NCBI GenBank assembly: GCA_949128115.1
Contig: OX421963.1
Span: forward strand, 41,461,979 to 41,525,978
Reading direction: 5' to 3'
DNA length: 64,000 nt
Source of the DNA: Anaspis maculata
Lineage: Eukaryota; Arthropoda; Insecta; Coleoptera; Scraptiidae
This document shows, one piece after another, positions 51,658-63,553 of the stretch (the first letter of the stretch is position 1; the number at the start of each line of letters is the position of its first letter). Under the pieces are notes generated by a model. It made no database searches. It was not told where the DNA came from and saw only the letters and a program-made list of their open reading frames with translations. The position numbers and the translations under genes are program-made.

Positions 51658-54261
51658 GTGTCAAAACTGTCGTATTAAAAATCAACTTTCGTTAATAAAT
51701 CCCTCCGTGTTTCAGTTCGATTTGTCAAAATTGGTAATGTACCAGTTGGTGCTTTATCATTTGGTTGTGGAACAGAATCATCCGTGGGCATTGGCACCTT
51801 CATAATTTTTTTTCCAAATTTTCAATGTTTCCTTCATCTTTTGGGAAAAATGTGTAAAATTTCATATCAGGGTTATATTATTGTCGCGCTAGAATGCGGT
51901 GAACCTGCACGGATAGGCAGGACGTTAACGTTTCTTTAAAACTTGTAAAAAATGGTCGAAATCTCATGTCTTGACCAATTCATCCCAAGATTGACCAGTC
52001 AAACCTCTACCTGAAATATTTCATGTATAGTGTCAAAACTGTCGTATTCAAAATCAACTTTCGTCAATAAATCCCTCCGTGTTTCAGTTCCATTTGTCAA
52101 AATTGGTAATGTACCAGTTGGTGCTTTATCATTTGGTTGTGGAACAGAATCATCTGTGGGCATTGGCACCTTCATAATTTTTTTTCCAAATTTTCAATGT
52201 TTCCTTCATCTTTTGGGAAAAATGTGTAAAATTTCATATCAGGGTTATATTATTGTCGCGCTAGAATGCGGTGAACCTGCACGGATAGGCAGGACGTTAA
52301 CGTTTCTTTAAAACTTGTAAAAAATGGTCGAAATCTCATGTCTTGACCAATTCATCCCAAGATTGACCAGTCAAAACTCTACCTGAAATATTTCATGTAT
52401 AGTGTCAAAACTGTCGTATTCAAAATCAACTTTCGTCAATAAATCCCTCCGTGTTTCAGTTCCATTTGTCAAAATTGGTAATGTACCAGTTGGTGCTTTA
52501 TCATTTGGTTGTGGAACAGAATCATCCGTGGGCATTGGCACCTTCATAATTTTTTTTCCAAATTTTCAATGTTTCCTTCATCTTTTGGGAAAAATGTGTA
52601 AAATTTCATATCAGGGTTATATTATTGTCGCGCTAGAATGCGGTGAACCTGCACGGATAGGCAGGACGTTAACGTTTCTTTAAAACTTGTAAAAAATGGT
52701 CGAAATCTCATGTCTTGACCAATTCATCCCAAGATTGACCAGTCAAAACTCTACCTGAAATATTTCATGTATAGTGTCAAAACTGTCGTATTAAAAATCA
52801 ACTTTCGTTAATAAATCCCTCCGTGTTTCAGTTCGATTTTTCAAAATTGGTAATGTACCAGTTGGTGCTTTATCATTTGGTTGTGGAACAGAATCATCCG
52901 TGGGCATTGGCACCTTCATAATTTTTTTTCCAAATTTTCAATGTTCCCTTCATCTTTTGGGAAAAATGTGTAAAATTTCATATCAGGGTTATATTATTGT
53001 CGCGCTAGAATGCGGTGAACCTGCACGGATAGGCAGGACGTTAACGTTTCTTTAAAACTTGTAAAAAATGGTCGAAATCTCATGTCTTGACCAATTCATC
53101 CCAAGATTGACCAGTCAAAACTCTACCTGAAATATTTCATGTATAGTGTCAAAACTGTCGTATTAAAAATCAACTTTCGTTAATAAATCCCTCCGTGTTT
53201 CAGTTCGATTTTTCAAAATTGGTAATGTACCAGTTGGTGCTTTATCATTTGGTTGTGGAACAGAATCATCCGTGGGCATTGGCACCTTCATAATTTTTTT
53301 TCCAAATTTTCAATGTTCCCTTCATCTTTTGGGAAAAATGTGTAAAATTTCATATCAGGGTTATATTATTGTCGCGCTAGAATGCGGTGAACCTGCACGG
53401 ATAGGCAGGACGTTAACGTTTCTTTAAAACTTGTAAAAAATGGTCGAAATCTCATGTCTTGACCAATTCATCCCAAGATTGACCAGTCAAAACTCTACCT
53501 GAAATATTTCATGTATAGTGTCAAAACTGTCGTATTCAAAATCAACTTTCGTCAATAAATCCCTCCGTGTTTCAGTTCCATTTGTCAAAATTGGTAATGT
53601 ACCAGTTGGTGCTTTATTATTTGGTTGTGGAACAGAATCATCTGTGGGCATTGACACCTTCATAATCTTTTTTCCAAATTTCCAATGTTTCCTTCATCTT
53701 TTGGGAAAAATGTGTAAAATTTCATATCAGGGTTATATTATTGTCGCGCTAGAATGCGGTGAACCTGCACGGATAGGCAGGACGTTAACGTTTCTTTAAA
53801 ACTTGTAAAAAATGGTCGAAATCTCATGTCTTGACCAATTCATCCCAAGATTGACCAGTCAAAACTCTACCTGAAATATTTCATGTATAGTGTCAAAACT
53901 GTCGTATTCAAAATCAACTTTCGTCAATAAATCCCTCCGTGTTTCAGTTCCATTTGTCAAAATTGGTAATGTACCAGTTGGTGCTTTATCATTTGGTTGT
54001 GGAACAGAATCATCCGTGGGCATTGGCACCTTCATAATTTTTTTTCCAAATTTTCAATGTTTCCTTCATCTTTTGGGAAAAATGTGTAAAATTTCATATC
54101 AGGGTTATATTATTGTCGCGCTAGAATGCGGTGAACCTGCACGGATAGGCAGGACGTTAACGTTTCTTTAAAACTTGTAAAAAATGGTCGAAATCTCATG
54201 TCTTGACCAATTCATCCCAAGATTGACCAGTCAAAACTCTACCTGAAATATTTCATGTATA
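51658..54261 (+). repeat. p/q unit 1 (7 monomers, 2,604 bp)
   Basis: Order: q1 51,658, p1 52,030, p 52,402, q2 52,774, q2 53,146, chimeric p/G 53,518, p 53,890. The q1 copy carries a private AAACCTC in place of AAACTC near 52,001, shared with the q1 of the next unit exactly 2,604 bp later. The two adjacent q2 copies both have TTCGATTTTTC and TGTTCCC and look like a single-monomer duplication. Confidence 0.84.
53518..53889 (+). repeat. Chimeric monomer p/G inside the p/q domain
   Basis: The front is p (TTCAAAATC, CGTCAATAAA, TTCCATTT). The middle is G-type (TATTATTTGGT, TCTGTGGGCATTGAC, AATCTTTTTTCC, TTTCCAATG). The end is p/q-type (TTAACGTTTCTTT, GACCAATTC). A short tract about 150 bases long with p/q sequence on both sides is the pattern expected from gene conversion rather than from a single crossover. 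The donor type is otherwise found only in the left domain (nearest at 50,542). Confidence 0.82.
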
Positions 54262-56492
54262 GTGTCAAAACTGTCGTATTAAAAATCAACTTTCGTTAAT
54301 AAATCCCTCCGTGTTTCAGTTCGATTTGTCAAAATTGGTAATGTACCAGTTGGTGCTTTATCATTTGGTTGTGGAACAGAATCATCCGTGGGCATTGGCA
54401 CCTTCATAATTTTTTTTCCAAATTTTCAATGTTTCCTTCATCTTTTGGGAAAAATGTGTAAAATTTCATATCAGGGTTATATTATTGTCGCGCTAGAATG
54501 CGGTGAACCTGCACGGATAGGCAGGACGTTAACGTTTCTTTAAAACTTGTAAAAAATGGTCGAAATCTCATGTCTTGACCAATTCATCCCAAGATTGACC
54601 AGTCAAACCTCTACCTGAAATATTTCATGTATAGTGTCAAAACTGTCGTATTCAAAATCAACTTTCGTCAATAAATCCCTCCGTGTTTCAGTTCCATTTG
54701 TCAAAATTGGTAATGTACCAGTTGGTGCTTTATCATTTGGTTGTGGAACAGAATCATCTGTGGGCATTGGCACCTTCATAATTTTTTTTCCAAATTTTCA
54801 ATGTTTCCTTCATCTTTTGGGAAAAATGTGTAAAATTTCATATCAGGGTTATATTATTGTCGCGCTAGAATGCGGTGAACCTGCACGGATAGGCAGGACG
54901 TTAACGTTTCTTTAAAACTTGTAAAAAATGGTCGAAATCTCATGTCTTGACCAATTCATCCCAAGATTGACCAGTCAAAACTCTACCTGAAATATTTCAT
55001 GTATAGTGTCAAAACTGTCGTATTCAAAATCAACTTTCGTCAATAAATCCCTCCGTGTTTCAGTTCCATTTGTCAAAATTGGTAATGTACCAGTTGGTGC
55101 TTTATCATTTGGTTGTGGAACAGAATCATCCGTGGGCATTGGCACCTTCATAATTTTTTTTCCAAATTTTCAATGTTTCCTTCATCTTTTGGGAAAAATG
55201 TGTAAAATTTCATATCAGGGTTATATTATTGTCGCGCTAGAATGCGGTGAACCTGCACGGATAGGCAGGACGTTAACGTTTCTTTAAAACTTGTAAAAAA
55301 TGGTCGAAATCTCATGTCTTGACCAATTCATCCCAAGATTGACCAGTCAAAACTCTACCTGAAATATTTCATGTATAGTGTCAAAACTGTCGTATTAAAA
55401 ATCAACTTTCGTTAATAAATCCCTCCGTGTTTCAGTTCGATTTTTCAAAATTGGTAATGTACCAGTTGGTGCTTTATCATTTGGTTGTGGAACAGAATCA
55501 TCCGTGGGCATTGGCACCTTCATAATTTTTTTTCCAAATTTTCAATGTTCCCTTCATCTTTTGGGAAAAATGTGTAAAATTTCATATCAGGGTTATATTA
55601 TTGTCGCGCTAGAATGCGGTGAACCTGCACGGATAGGCAGGACGTTAACGTTTCTTTAAAACTTGTAAAAAATGGTCGAAATCTCATGTCTTGACCAATT
55701 CATCCCAAGATTGACCAGTCAAAACTCTACCTGAAATATTTCATGTATAGTGTCAAAACTGTCGTATTCAAAATCAACTTTCGTCAATAAATCCCTCCGT
55801 GTTTCAGTTCCATTTGTCAAAATTGGTAATGTACCAGTTGGTGCTTTATCATTTGGTTGTGGAACAGAATCATCCGTGGGCATTGGCACCTTCATAATTT
55901 TTTTTCCAAATTTTCAATGTTTCCTTCATCTTTTGGGAAAAATGTGTAAAATTTCATATCAGGGTTATATTATTGTCGCGCTAGAATGCGGTGAACCTGC
56001 ACGGATAGGCAGGACGTTAACGTTTCTTTAAAACTTGTAAAAAATGGTCGAAATCTCATGTCTTGACCAATTCATCCCAAGATTGACCAGTCAAAACTCT
56101 ACCTGAAATATTTCATGTATAGTGTCAAAACTGTCGTATTAAAAATCAACTTTCGTTAATAAATCCCTCCGTGTTTCAGTTCGATTTGTCAAAATTGGTA
56201 ATGTACCAGTTGGTGCTTTATCATTTGGTTGTGGAACAGAATCATCCGTGGGCATTGGCACCTTCATAATTTTTTTTCCAAATTTTCAATGTTCCCTTCA
56301 TCTTTTGGGAAAAATGTGTAAAATTTCATATCAGGGTTATATTATTGTCGCGCTAGAATGCGGTGAACCTGCACGGATAGGCAGGACGTTAACGTTTCTT
56401 TAAAACTTGTAAAAAATGGTCGAAATCTCATGTCTTGCCAATTCATCCCAAGATTGACCAGTCAAAACTCTACCTGAAATATTTCATGTATA
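54262..56492 (+). repeat. p/q unit 2 (6 monomers, 2,231 bp)
   Basis: Order: q1 54,262 (with AAACCTC), p1 54,634, p 55,006, q2 55,378 (TTCGATTTTTC), p 55,750, q2 56,122. The first four match unit 1 at a shift of 2,604 bp. The last monomer is 371 bp because CTTGACCAATT has lost one base to read CTTGCCAATT near 56,437. Confidence 0.83.
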
Positions 56493-59096
56493 GTGTCAAA
56501 ACTGTCGTATTAAAAATCAACTTTCGTTAATAAATCCCTCCGTGTTTCAGTTCGATTTGTCAAAATTGGTAATGTACCAGTTGGTGCTTTATCATTTGGT
56601 TGTGGAACAGAATCATCCGTGGGCATTGGCACCTTCATAATTTTTTTTCCAAATTTTCAATGTTTCCTTCATCTTTTGGGAAAAATGTGTAAAATTTCAT
56701 ATCAGGGTTATATTATTGTCGCGCTAGAATGCGGTGAACCTGCACGGATAGGCAGGACGTTAACGTTTCTTTAAAACTTGTAAAAAATGGTCGAAATCTC
56801 ATGTCTTGACCAATTCATCCCAAGATTGACCAGTCAAAACTCTACCTGAAATATTTCATGTATAGTGTCAAAACTGTCGTATTCAAAATCAACTTTCGTC
56901 AATAAATATCTCCGTGTTTCAGTTCCATTTGTCAAAATTGGTAATGTACCAGTTGGTGCTTTATCATTTGGTTGTGGAACAGAATCATCTGTGGGCATTG
57001 GCACCTTCATAATTTTTTTTCCAAATTTTCAATGTTTCCTTCATCTTTTGGGAAAAATGTGTAAAATTTCATATCAGGGTTATATTATTGTCGCGCTAGA
57101 ATGCGGTGAACCTGCACGGATAGGCAGGACGTTAACGTTTCTTTAAAACTTGTAAAAAATGGTCGAAATCTCATGTCTTGACCAATTCATCCCAAGATTG
57201 ACCAGTCAAAACTCTACCTGAAATATTTCATGTATAGTGTCAAAACTGTCGTATTAAAAATCAACTTTCGTTAATAAATCCCTCCGTGTTTCAGTTCGAT
57301 TTGTCAAAATTGGTAATGTACCAGTTGGTGCTTTATCATTTGGTTGTGGAACAGAATCATCCGTGGGCATTGGCACCTTCATAATTTTTTTTCCAAATTT
57401 TCAATGTTCCCTTCATCTTTTGGGAAAAATGTGTAAAATTTCATATCAGGGTTATATTATTGTCGCGCTAGAATGCGGTGAACCTGCACGGATAGGCAGG
57501 ACGTTAACGTTTCTTTAAAACTTGTAAAAAATGGTCGAAATCTCATGTCTTGACCAATTCATCCCAAGATTGACCAGTCAAAACTCTACCTGAAATATTT
57601 CATGTATAGTGTCAAAACTGTCGTATTCAAAATCAACTTTCGTCAATAAATCCCTCCGTGTTTCAGTTCCATTTGTCAAAATTGGTAATGTACCAGTTGG
57701 TGCTTTATCATTTGGTTGTGGAACAGAATCATCCGTGGGCATTGGCACCTTCATAATTTTTTTTCCAAATTTTCAATGTTTCCTTCATCTTTTGGGAAAA
57801 ATGTGTAAAATTTCATATCAGGGTTATATTATTGTCGCGCTAGAATGCGGTGAACCTGCACGGATAGGCAGGACGTTAACGTTTCTTTAAAACTTGTAAA
57901 AAATGGTCGAAATCTCATGTCTTGACCAATTCATCCCAAGATTGACCAGTCAAAACTCTACCTGAAATATTTCATGTATAGTGTCAAAACTGTCGTATTA
58001 AAAATCAACTTTCGTTAATAAATCCCTCCGTGTTTCAGTTCGATTTGTCAAAATTGGTAATGTACCAGTTGGTGCTTTATCATTTGGTTGTGGAACAGAA
58101 TCATCCGTGGGCATTGGCACCTTCATAATTTTTTTTCCAAATTTTCAATGTTCCCTTCATCTTTTGGGAAAAATGTGTAAAATTTCATATCAGGGTTATA
58201 TTATTGTCGCGCTAGAATGCGGTGAACCTGCACGGATAGGCAGGACGTTAACGTTTCTTTAAAACTTGTAAAAAATGGTCGAAATCTCATGTCTTGACCA
58301 ATTCATCCCAAGATTGACCAGTCAAAACTCTACCTGAAATATTTCATGTATAGTGTCAAAACTGTCGTATTCAAAATCAACTTTCGTCAATAAATCCCTC
58401 CGTGTTTCAGTTCCATTTGTCAAAATTGGTAATGTACCAGTTGGTGCTTTATCATTTGGTTGTGGAACAGAATCATCCGTGGGCATTGGCACCTTCATAA
58501 TTTTTTTTCCAAATTTTCAATGTTTCCTTCATCTTTTGGGAAAAATGTGTAAAATTTCATATCAGGGTTATATTATTGTCGCGCTAGAATGCGGTGAACC
58601 TGCACGGATAGGCAGGACGTTAACGTTTCTTTAAAACTTGTAAAAAATGGTCGAAATCTCATGTCTTGACCAATTCATCCCAAGATTGACCAGTCAAAAC
58701 TCTACCTGAAATATTTCATGTATAGTGTCAAAACTGTCGTATTAAAAATCAACTTTCGTTAATAAATCCCTCCGTGTTTCAGTTCGATTTGTCAAAATTG
58801 GTAATGTACCAGTTGGTGCTTCATCATTTGGTTGTGGAACAGAATCATCCGTGGGCATTGGCACCTTCATAATTTTTTTTCCAAATTTTCAATGTTCCCT
58901 TCATCTTTTGGGAAAAATGTGTAAAATTTCATATCAGGGTTATATTATTGTCGCGCTAGAATGCGGTGAACCTGCACGGATAGGCAGGACGTTAACGTTT
59001 CTTTAAAACTTGTAAAAAATGGTCGAAATCTCATGTCTTGACCAATTCATCCCAAGATTGACCAGTCAAAACTCTACCTGAAATATTTCATGTATA
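56493..59096 (+). repeat. p/q unit 3 (7 monomers, 2,604 bp)
   Basis: Order: q1 56,493, p1 56,865, q2 57,237, p 57,609, q2 57,981, p 58,353, q2 58,725. It is a plain alternation after the q1-p1 marker. Private changes: AATATCTCC instead of AATCCCTCC near 56,907, and TTCATCATT in the last q2 near 58,820. The q2 copies here have TTCGATTTGTC rather than the TTCGATTTTTC of units 1 and 2. Confidence 0.83.
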
Positions 59097-61328
59097 GTGT
59101 CAAAACTGTCGTATTAAAAATCAACTTTCGTTAATAAATCCCTCCGTGTTTCAGTTCGATTTGTCAAAATTGGTAATGTACCAGTTGGTGCTTTATCATT
59201 TGGTTGTGGAACAGAATCATCCGTGGGCATTGGCACCTTCATAATTTTTTTTCCAAATTTTCAATGTTTCCTTCATCTTTTGGGAAAAATGTGTAAAATT
59301 TCATATCAGGGTTATATTATTGTCGCGCTAGAATGCGGTGAACCTGCACGGATAGGCAGGACGTTAACGTTTCTTTAAAACTTGTAAAAAATGGTCGAAA
59401 TCTCATGTCTTGACCAATTCATCCCAAGATTGACCAGTCAAAACTCTACCTGAAATATTTCATGTATAGTGTCAAAACTGTCGTATTCAAAATCAACTTT
59501 CGTCAATAAATCCCTCCGTGTTTCAGTTCCATTTGTCAAAATTGGTAATGTACCAGTTGGTGCTTTATCATTTGGTTGTGGAACAGAATCATCTGTGGGC
59601 ATTGGCACCTTCATAATTTTTTTTCCAAATTTTCAATGTTTCCTTCATCTTTTGGGAAAAATGTGTAAAATTTCATATCAGGGTTATATTATTGTCGCGC
59701 TAGAATGCGGTGAACCTGCACGGATAGGCAGGACGTTAACGTTTCTTTAAAACTTGTAAAAAATGGTCGAAATCTCATGTCTTGACCAATTCATCCCAAG
59801 ATTGACCAGTCAAAACTCTACCTGAAATATTTCATGTATAGTGTCAAAACTGTCGTATTAAAAATCAACTTTCGTTAATAAATCCCTCCGTGTTTCAGTT
59901 CGATTTGTCAAAATTGGTAATGTACCAGTTGGTGCTTTATCATTTGGTTGTGGAACAGAATCATCCGTGGGCATTGGCACTTTCATAATTTTTTTTCCAA
60001 ATTTTCAATGTTCCCTTCATCTTTTGGGAAAAATGTGTAAAATTTCATATCAGGGTTATATTATTGTCGCGCTAGAATGCGGTGAACCTGCACGGATAGG
60101 CAGGACGTTAACGTTTCTTTAAAACTTGTAAAAAATGGTCGAAATCTCATGTCTTGACCAATTCATCCCAAGATTGACCAGTCAAAACTCTACCTGAAAT
60201 ATTTCATGTATAGTGTCAAAACTGTCGTATTCAAAATCAACTTTCGTCAATAAATCCCTCCGTGTTTCAGTTCCATTTGTCAAAATTGGTAATGTACCAG
60301 TTGGTGCTTTATCATTTGGTTGTGGAACAGAATCATCCGTGGGCATTGGCACCTTCATAATTTTTTTTCCAAATTTTCAATGTTTCCTTCATCTTTTGGG
60401 AAAAATGTGTAAAATTTCATATCAGGGTTATATTATTGTCGCGCTAGAATGCGGTGAACCTGCACGGATAGGCAGGACGTTAACGTTTCTTTAAAACTTG
60501 TAAAAAATGGTCGAAATCTCATGTCTTGACCAATTCATCCCAAGATTGACCAGTCAAAACTCTACCTGAAATATTTCATGTATAGTGTCAAAACTGTCGT
60601 ATTAAAAATCAACTTTCGTTAATAAATCCCTCCGTGTTTCAGTTCGATTTGTCAAAATTGGTAATGTACCAGTTGGTGCTTTATCATTTGGTTGTGGAAC
60701 AGAATCATCCGTGGGCATTGGCACCTTCATAATTTTTTTTCCAAATTTTCAATGTTCCCTTCATCTTTTGGGAAAAATGTGTAAAATTTCATATCAGGGT
60801 TATATTATTGTCGCGCTAGAATGCGGTGAACCTGCACGGATAGGCAGGACGTTAACGTTTCTTTAAAACTTGTAAAAAATGGTCGAAATCTCATGTCTTG
60901 ACCAATTCATCCCAAGATTGACCAGTCAAAACTCTACCTGAAATATTTCATGTATAGTGTCAAAACTGTCGTATTCAAAATCAACTTTCGTCAATAAATC
61001 CCTCCGTGTTTCAGTTCCATTTGTCAAAATTGGTAATGTACCAGTTGGTGCTTTATCATTTGGTTGTGGAACAGAATCATCTGTGGGCATTGGCACCTTC
61101 ATAATTTTTTTTCCAAAATTTCAATGTTTCCTTCATCTTTTGGGAAAAATGTGTAAAATTTCATATCAGGGTTATATTATTGTCGCGCTAGAATGCGGTG
61201 AACCTGCACGAATAGGCAGGACGTTAACGTTCCTTTAAAACTTGTAAAAAATGGTCGAAATCTCATGTCTTGACTAATTCATCCCAAGATTGACCAGTCA
61301 AAACTCTACCTGAAATATTTCATGTACA
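59097..61328 (+). repeat. p/q unit 4 (6 monomers), last homogenised unit before the edge
   Basis: Order: q1 59,097, p1 59,469, q2 59,841, p 60,213, q2 60,585, p1 60,957. It parallels unit 3 at 2,604 bp but stops one monomer short. The q2 at 59,841 has CACTTTCATAA. The final p1 already shows edge-type changes: CCAAAATTTC near 61,115, CACGAATAGG near 61,208, and an ending TTCCTTTAAAAC with GACTAATTC. The transition to decayed monomers therefore begins inside this copy. Confidence 0.83.
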
Positions 61329-61698
61329 GTGTCAAAGTGTCGCATTACAAATCAACTTTCGTCAATAAATCCCTCCGTGTTTCAGTTCCATTTGTCAAAA
61401 TTGGTAATGTACCAGTTGGTGCTTTATAATTTGATTGTGGAACAGAATCATCTGTGGGCATTGACACCTTCATATTTTTTTTTCAAATTTTCAATGTTTC
61501 CTTTATCTTTTGGGAAAAATGCGTGAATTTCCATATCAGGGTTATATTATTGTCGCGCTAGAATGCGGTGAACCTGCACGGATAGGCAGGACGTTAACGT
61601 TCCTTTAAAACTTGTAAAAAATGGTCGAAATCTCATGTCTTGACCAATTCATCCCAAGATTGACCAGTCAAAACTCTACCTGAAATATTTCATGTATA
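61329..61698 (+). repeat. Edge monomer 1 (370 bp)
   Basis: It starts GTGTCAAAGTGTCGCATT, with a small deletion and substitutions in the otherwise near-invariant start, after an upstream ATGTACAGT. The body is closest to types C and I (TATAATTTGAT, CATATTTTTTTT, CTTTATC, GCGTG), not to the neighbouring p/q monomers. It still has the single-C CCTGCACGG of the core array. Confidence 0.85.
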
Positions 61699-62070
61699 GT
61701 GTCAAATCTGTCGTATTAAAAATCAACTTTCGTGAATTAATCCCTTCGTGTTTCAGTTTCATTTGTCAAAATTGGTAATGTACCAGTTGGTGCTTTATTA
61801 TTTGGTTGTGGAACAGAATCATCTGTGGGCATTGACACCTTCATATTTTTTTTTCAAATTTTCAATGTTTTCTTTATCTTTTGGGAAAAATGTGTAAAAT
61901 TCCATATCAGGGTTATATTATTGTCGCGCTAGATTGCGGTGAACCTGCCACGGATGGGCAGAACGTTAACCATCCTTTGAAACTTGTAGAAAAGGTTCGG
62001 AATCTCATTCCTTGACCAATTCATCCCAAGATTGACCAGTCAAAACTCCACCTGAAATATTTCATGTATA
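61699..62070 (+). repeat. Edge monomer 2 (372 bp), diverged
   Basis: Carries many private changes: CGTGAATTAATCCC, TCAGTTTCATTT, GATTGCGG, CCTGCCACGGATGGG (two C residues), CAGAACG, a rewritten stretch (TTAACCATCC, TTGTAGAAAAGG, CGGAATC, CATTCCTTGACC) and CTCCACC. This is the first copy to show the double-C form of the CCTGC motif. Confidence 0.85.
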
Positions 62071-62440
62071 GTGTCAAAACTGTCGTATTAAAAATCAACT
62101 TTCGTCAGTAGATCCCTCCGTGTTTCAGTTCCATTTGTCAAAATTGGTAATGTACCAGTTGGTGCTTTATAATTTGATTGTGGAACAGAATCATCTGTGG
62201 GCTTTGACACCTTCATTTTTTTTTCAAATTTTCAATGTTTTCTCTGTCTTTTGGGAAAAATGCGTACAATTCCATATCAGGGTTATATTATTGTCGCGCT
62301 AGAATGCGGTGAACATGCCACGGATAGGCAGGACGTTAACGTACCTTTAAAACTTGTAGAAAATGGTCGAAATCTCATTCCCTGACCAATTCATCCTAAG
62401 ATTGACCAGTCAAAACTCTACCTGAAATATTTCATGCATA
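62071..62440 (+). repeat. Edge monomer 3 (370 bp), diverged
   Basis: Carries GTCAGTAGATCCC, GGGCTTTGACACC, TTCTCTGTC, GCGTACAATTCC, GAACATGCCACGG, GTACCTTTAAAAC, TTGTAGAAAATGG, CATTCCCTGACC and CATCCTAAG. The body resembles types C and I (TATAATTTGAT, T tract followed directly by CAAATTTTC). It shares GAACATGCC and CATCCTAAG with the next monomer, so these two may be an old local duplicate. Confidence 0.85.
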
Positions 62441-62810
62441 GTGTCAAAACTGTCGCATTGAAAATCAACTTTCGTCAATAAATCCCTCCGTGTTTCATTT
62501 CCATTTGTCTAAATTGGTAATGTACCAGTTGGTGCTTTATAATTTGATTGTGGAACAGAATCATCTGTGGGCATTGACACCTTCATTTTTTTTTCAAATT
62601 TTCAATGTTTTCCTTGTCTTTTGGGAAAAATGCGTGAAATTCCATATCAGGGTTATATTATTGTCGCGCTAGAATGCGGTGAACATGCCACGGATATGCA
62701 GGACGTTAACGTTCCTTTAAAACTTGTAAAAAATGGTCGAAATATCATTTCTTGACCAATTCATCCTAAGATTGACCAGTCAAAACTCTTCCTGAAATAT
62801 TTCATGTATA
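62441..62810 (+). repeat. Edge monomer 4 (370 bp), diverged
   Basis: Carries TGTCGCATTG, TTTCATTTCC, TGTCTAAATTGG, TCCTTGTC, GCGTGAAATTCC, GAACATGCCACGGATATGC, AAATATCATTTCTTGACC, CATCCTAAG and CTCTTCC. It shares GAACATGCC with edge monomer 3. The preceding boundary has ATGCATAG instead of ATGTATAG. Confidence 0.85.
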
Positions 62811-63182
62811 GTGTCAAAACTGTTGTATTAAAAATCAACTTTCGTCAATAAATCTCTCCGTGTTCCAGTTCCATTTGTCAAAATTGGTAATGTACCAGTT
62901 GGTGCTTTATAATTTGATTGTGGAACAGAATCATCTGTGGGCATTGACACCTTCATAATTTTTTTTCCAAATTTTCAATGTTTCCTTTATCTTTTGGGAA
63001 AAATGTGTAAAATTTCATATCAGGGTTATATTATTGTCGCGCTAGAATGCGGTGAACCTGCACAGATAAGCAGGACGTTAACCATCCTTTAAAACTTGTA
63101 AAAAAGCGTCGGAATCTCATTCCTTGACCAATTCATCCTAAGATTGACCAGTCAAAAGTCTACCTGAAATATTTCATGTATA
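62811..63182 (+). repeat. Edge monomer 5 (372 bp), diverged
   Basis: Carries TGTTGTATT, AAATCTCTCC, GTTCCAGTTCC, and CCTGCACAGATAAGCAGG with a single C. It also has TTAACCATCC, AAAAAGCGTCGG, CATTCCTTGACC and AAAGTCTACC. The middle (CATAATTTTTTTTCC, GTGTAAAAT) resembles interior p/O types, while the 3' part shares TTAACCATCC and CATTCCTTGACC with edge monomer 2. Confidence 0.85.
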
Positions 63183-63553
63183 GTGTCAAAACTGTCGTAT
63201 TAAAAATCAACTTTCGTCAATAAATCCCTCCGTGTTTCTGTTCCATTTGTCAAAATCGGTGATGTACCATTTGGTGCTTTATGGTTTGATAGTGGAACAG
63301 AATCATCTGTGGGCATTGACACCTTAATAATTTTTTCTCAAATTATCAATGTTAACTTAATTTTTTAGGAAAAATGCGTGAAATTTCATAGCAGGTTATA
63401 TTATTGTCGCGCTAGATTGCGGTGAACCTGCCACGGATAGGCAGGACGTCAAAGTTCCATTGAAACTTTAAAAAAATGGTCGGAATCTCATTCTATGACC
63501 AGTTCATCCCAAGATTGACCAGTCAAAACTCTACCTGAAATATTTCATGTATA
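63183..63553 (+). repeat. Edge monomer 6 (371 bp), strongly diverged
   Basis: Carries TTTCTGTTCC (as in G), AAAATCGGTGATG, CCATTTGGTG, TATGGTTTGATAG, CACCTTAATAA, CAAATTATC, GTTAACTTAATTTTTTAGG, CATAGCAGGTTAT, GATTGCGG, a double-C CCTGCCACGG, GTCAAAGTTCC and CATTCTATGACC. It contains the perfect inverted repeat CCTGCC / GGCAGG (63,427-63,445). With its neighbour it is the most changed copy in the window. Confidence 0.85.
63427..63445. other. Inverted repeat CCTGCC-acggata-GGCAGG (edge form)
   Basis: Perfect 6-base arms flank a 7-base spacer. Homogenised interior monomers have CCTGCACGGATAGGCAGG, one C shorter, leaving 5-base arms CCTGC / GCAGG (example 2,443-2,460). Edge copies at 61,699, 62,071, 62,441 and 63,183 have the double-C form, whereas 61,329 and 62,811 have the single-C form. 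The double C may be ancestral. Confidence 0.6.

Larger units (their letters stand above)
51286..61328 (+). repeat. Second higher-order domain: alternating p and q monomers
   Basis: Twenty-seven monomers belong almost entirely to two classes. Class p has TTCAAAATC, CGTCAATAAA and TTCCATTT. Class q has TTAAAAATC, CGTTAATAAA and TTCGATTT. Both usually carry TCCGTGGGCATTGGC and TTTCTTTAAAAC. They resemble U monomers K and L. Subclasses: p1 has TCTGTGGGCATTGGC; q1 has TGTTTCC; q2 has TGTTCCC. A q1-p1 pair at 51,658, 54,262, 56,493 and 59,097 divides the domain into units of 7, 6, 7 and 6 monomers. The 93-codon open frame is present in p and closed in q by the TAA in CGTTAATAAA. The types G, H, I and B that fill the left domain are absent, apart from one p/G chimera. 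Confidence 0.88.
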
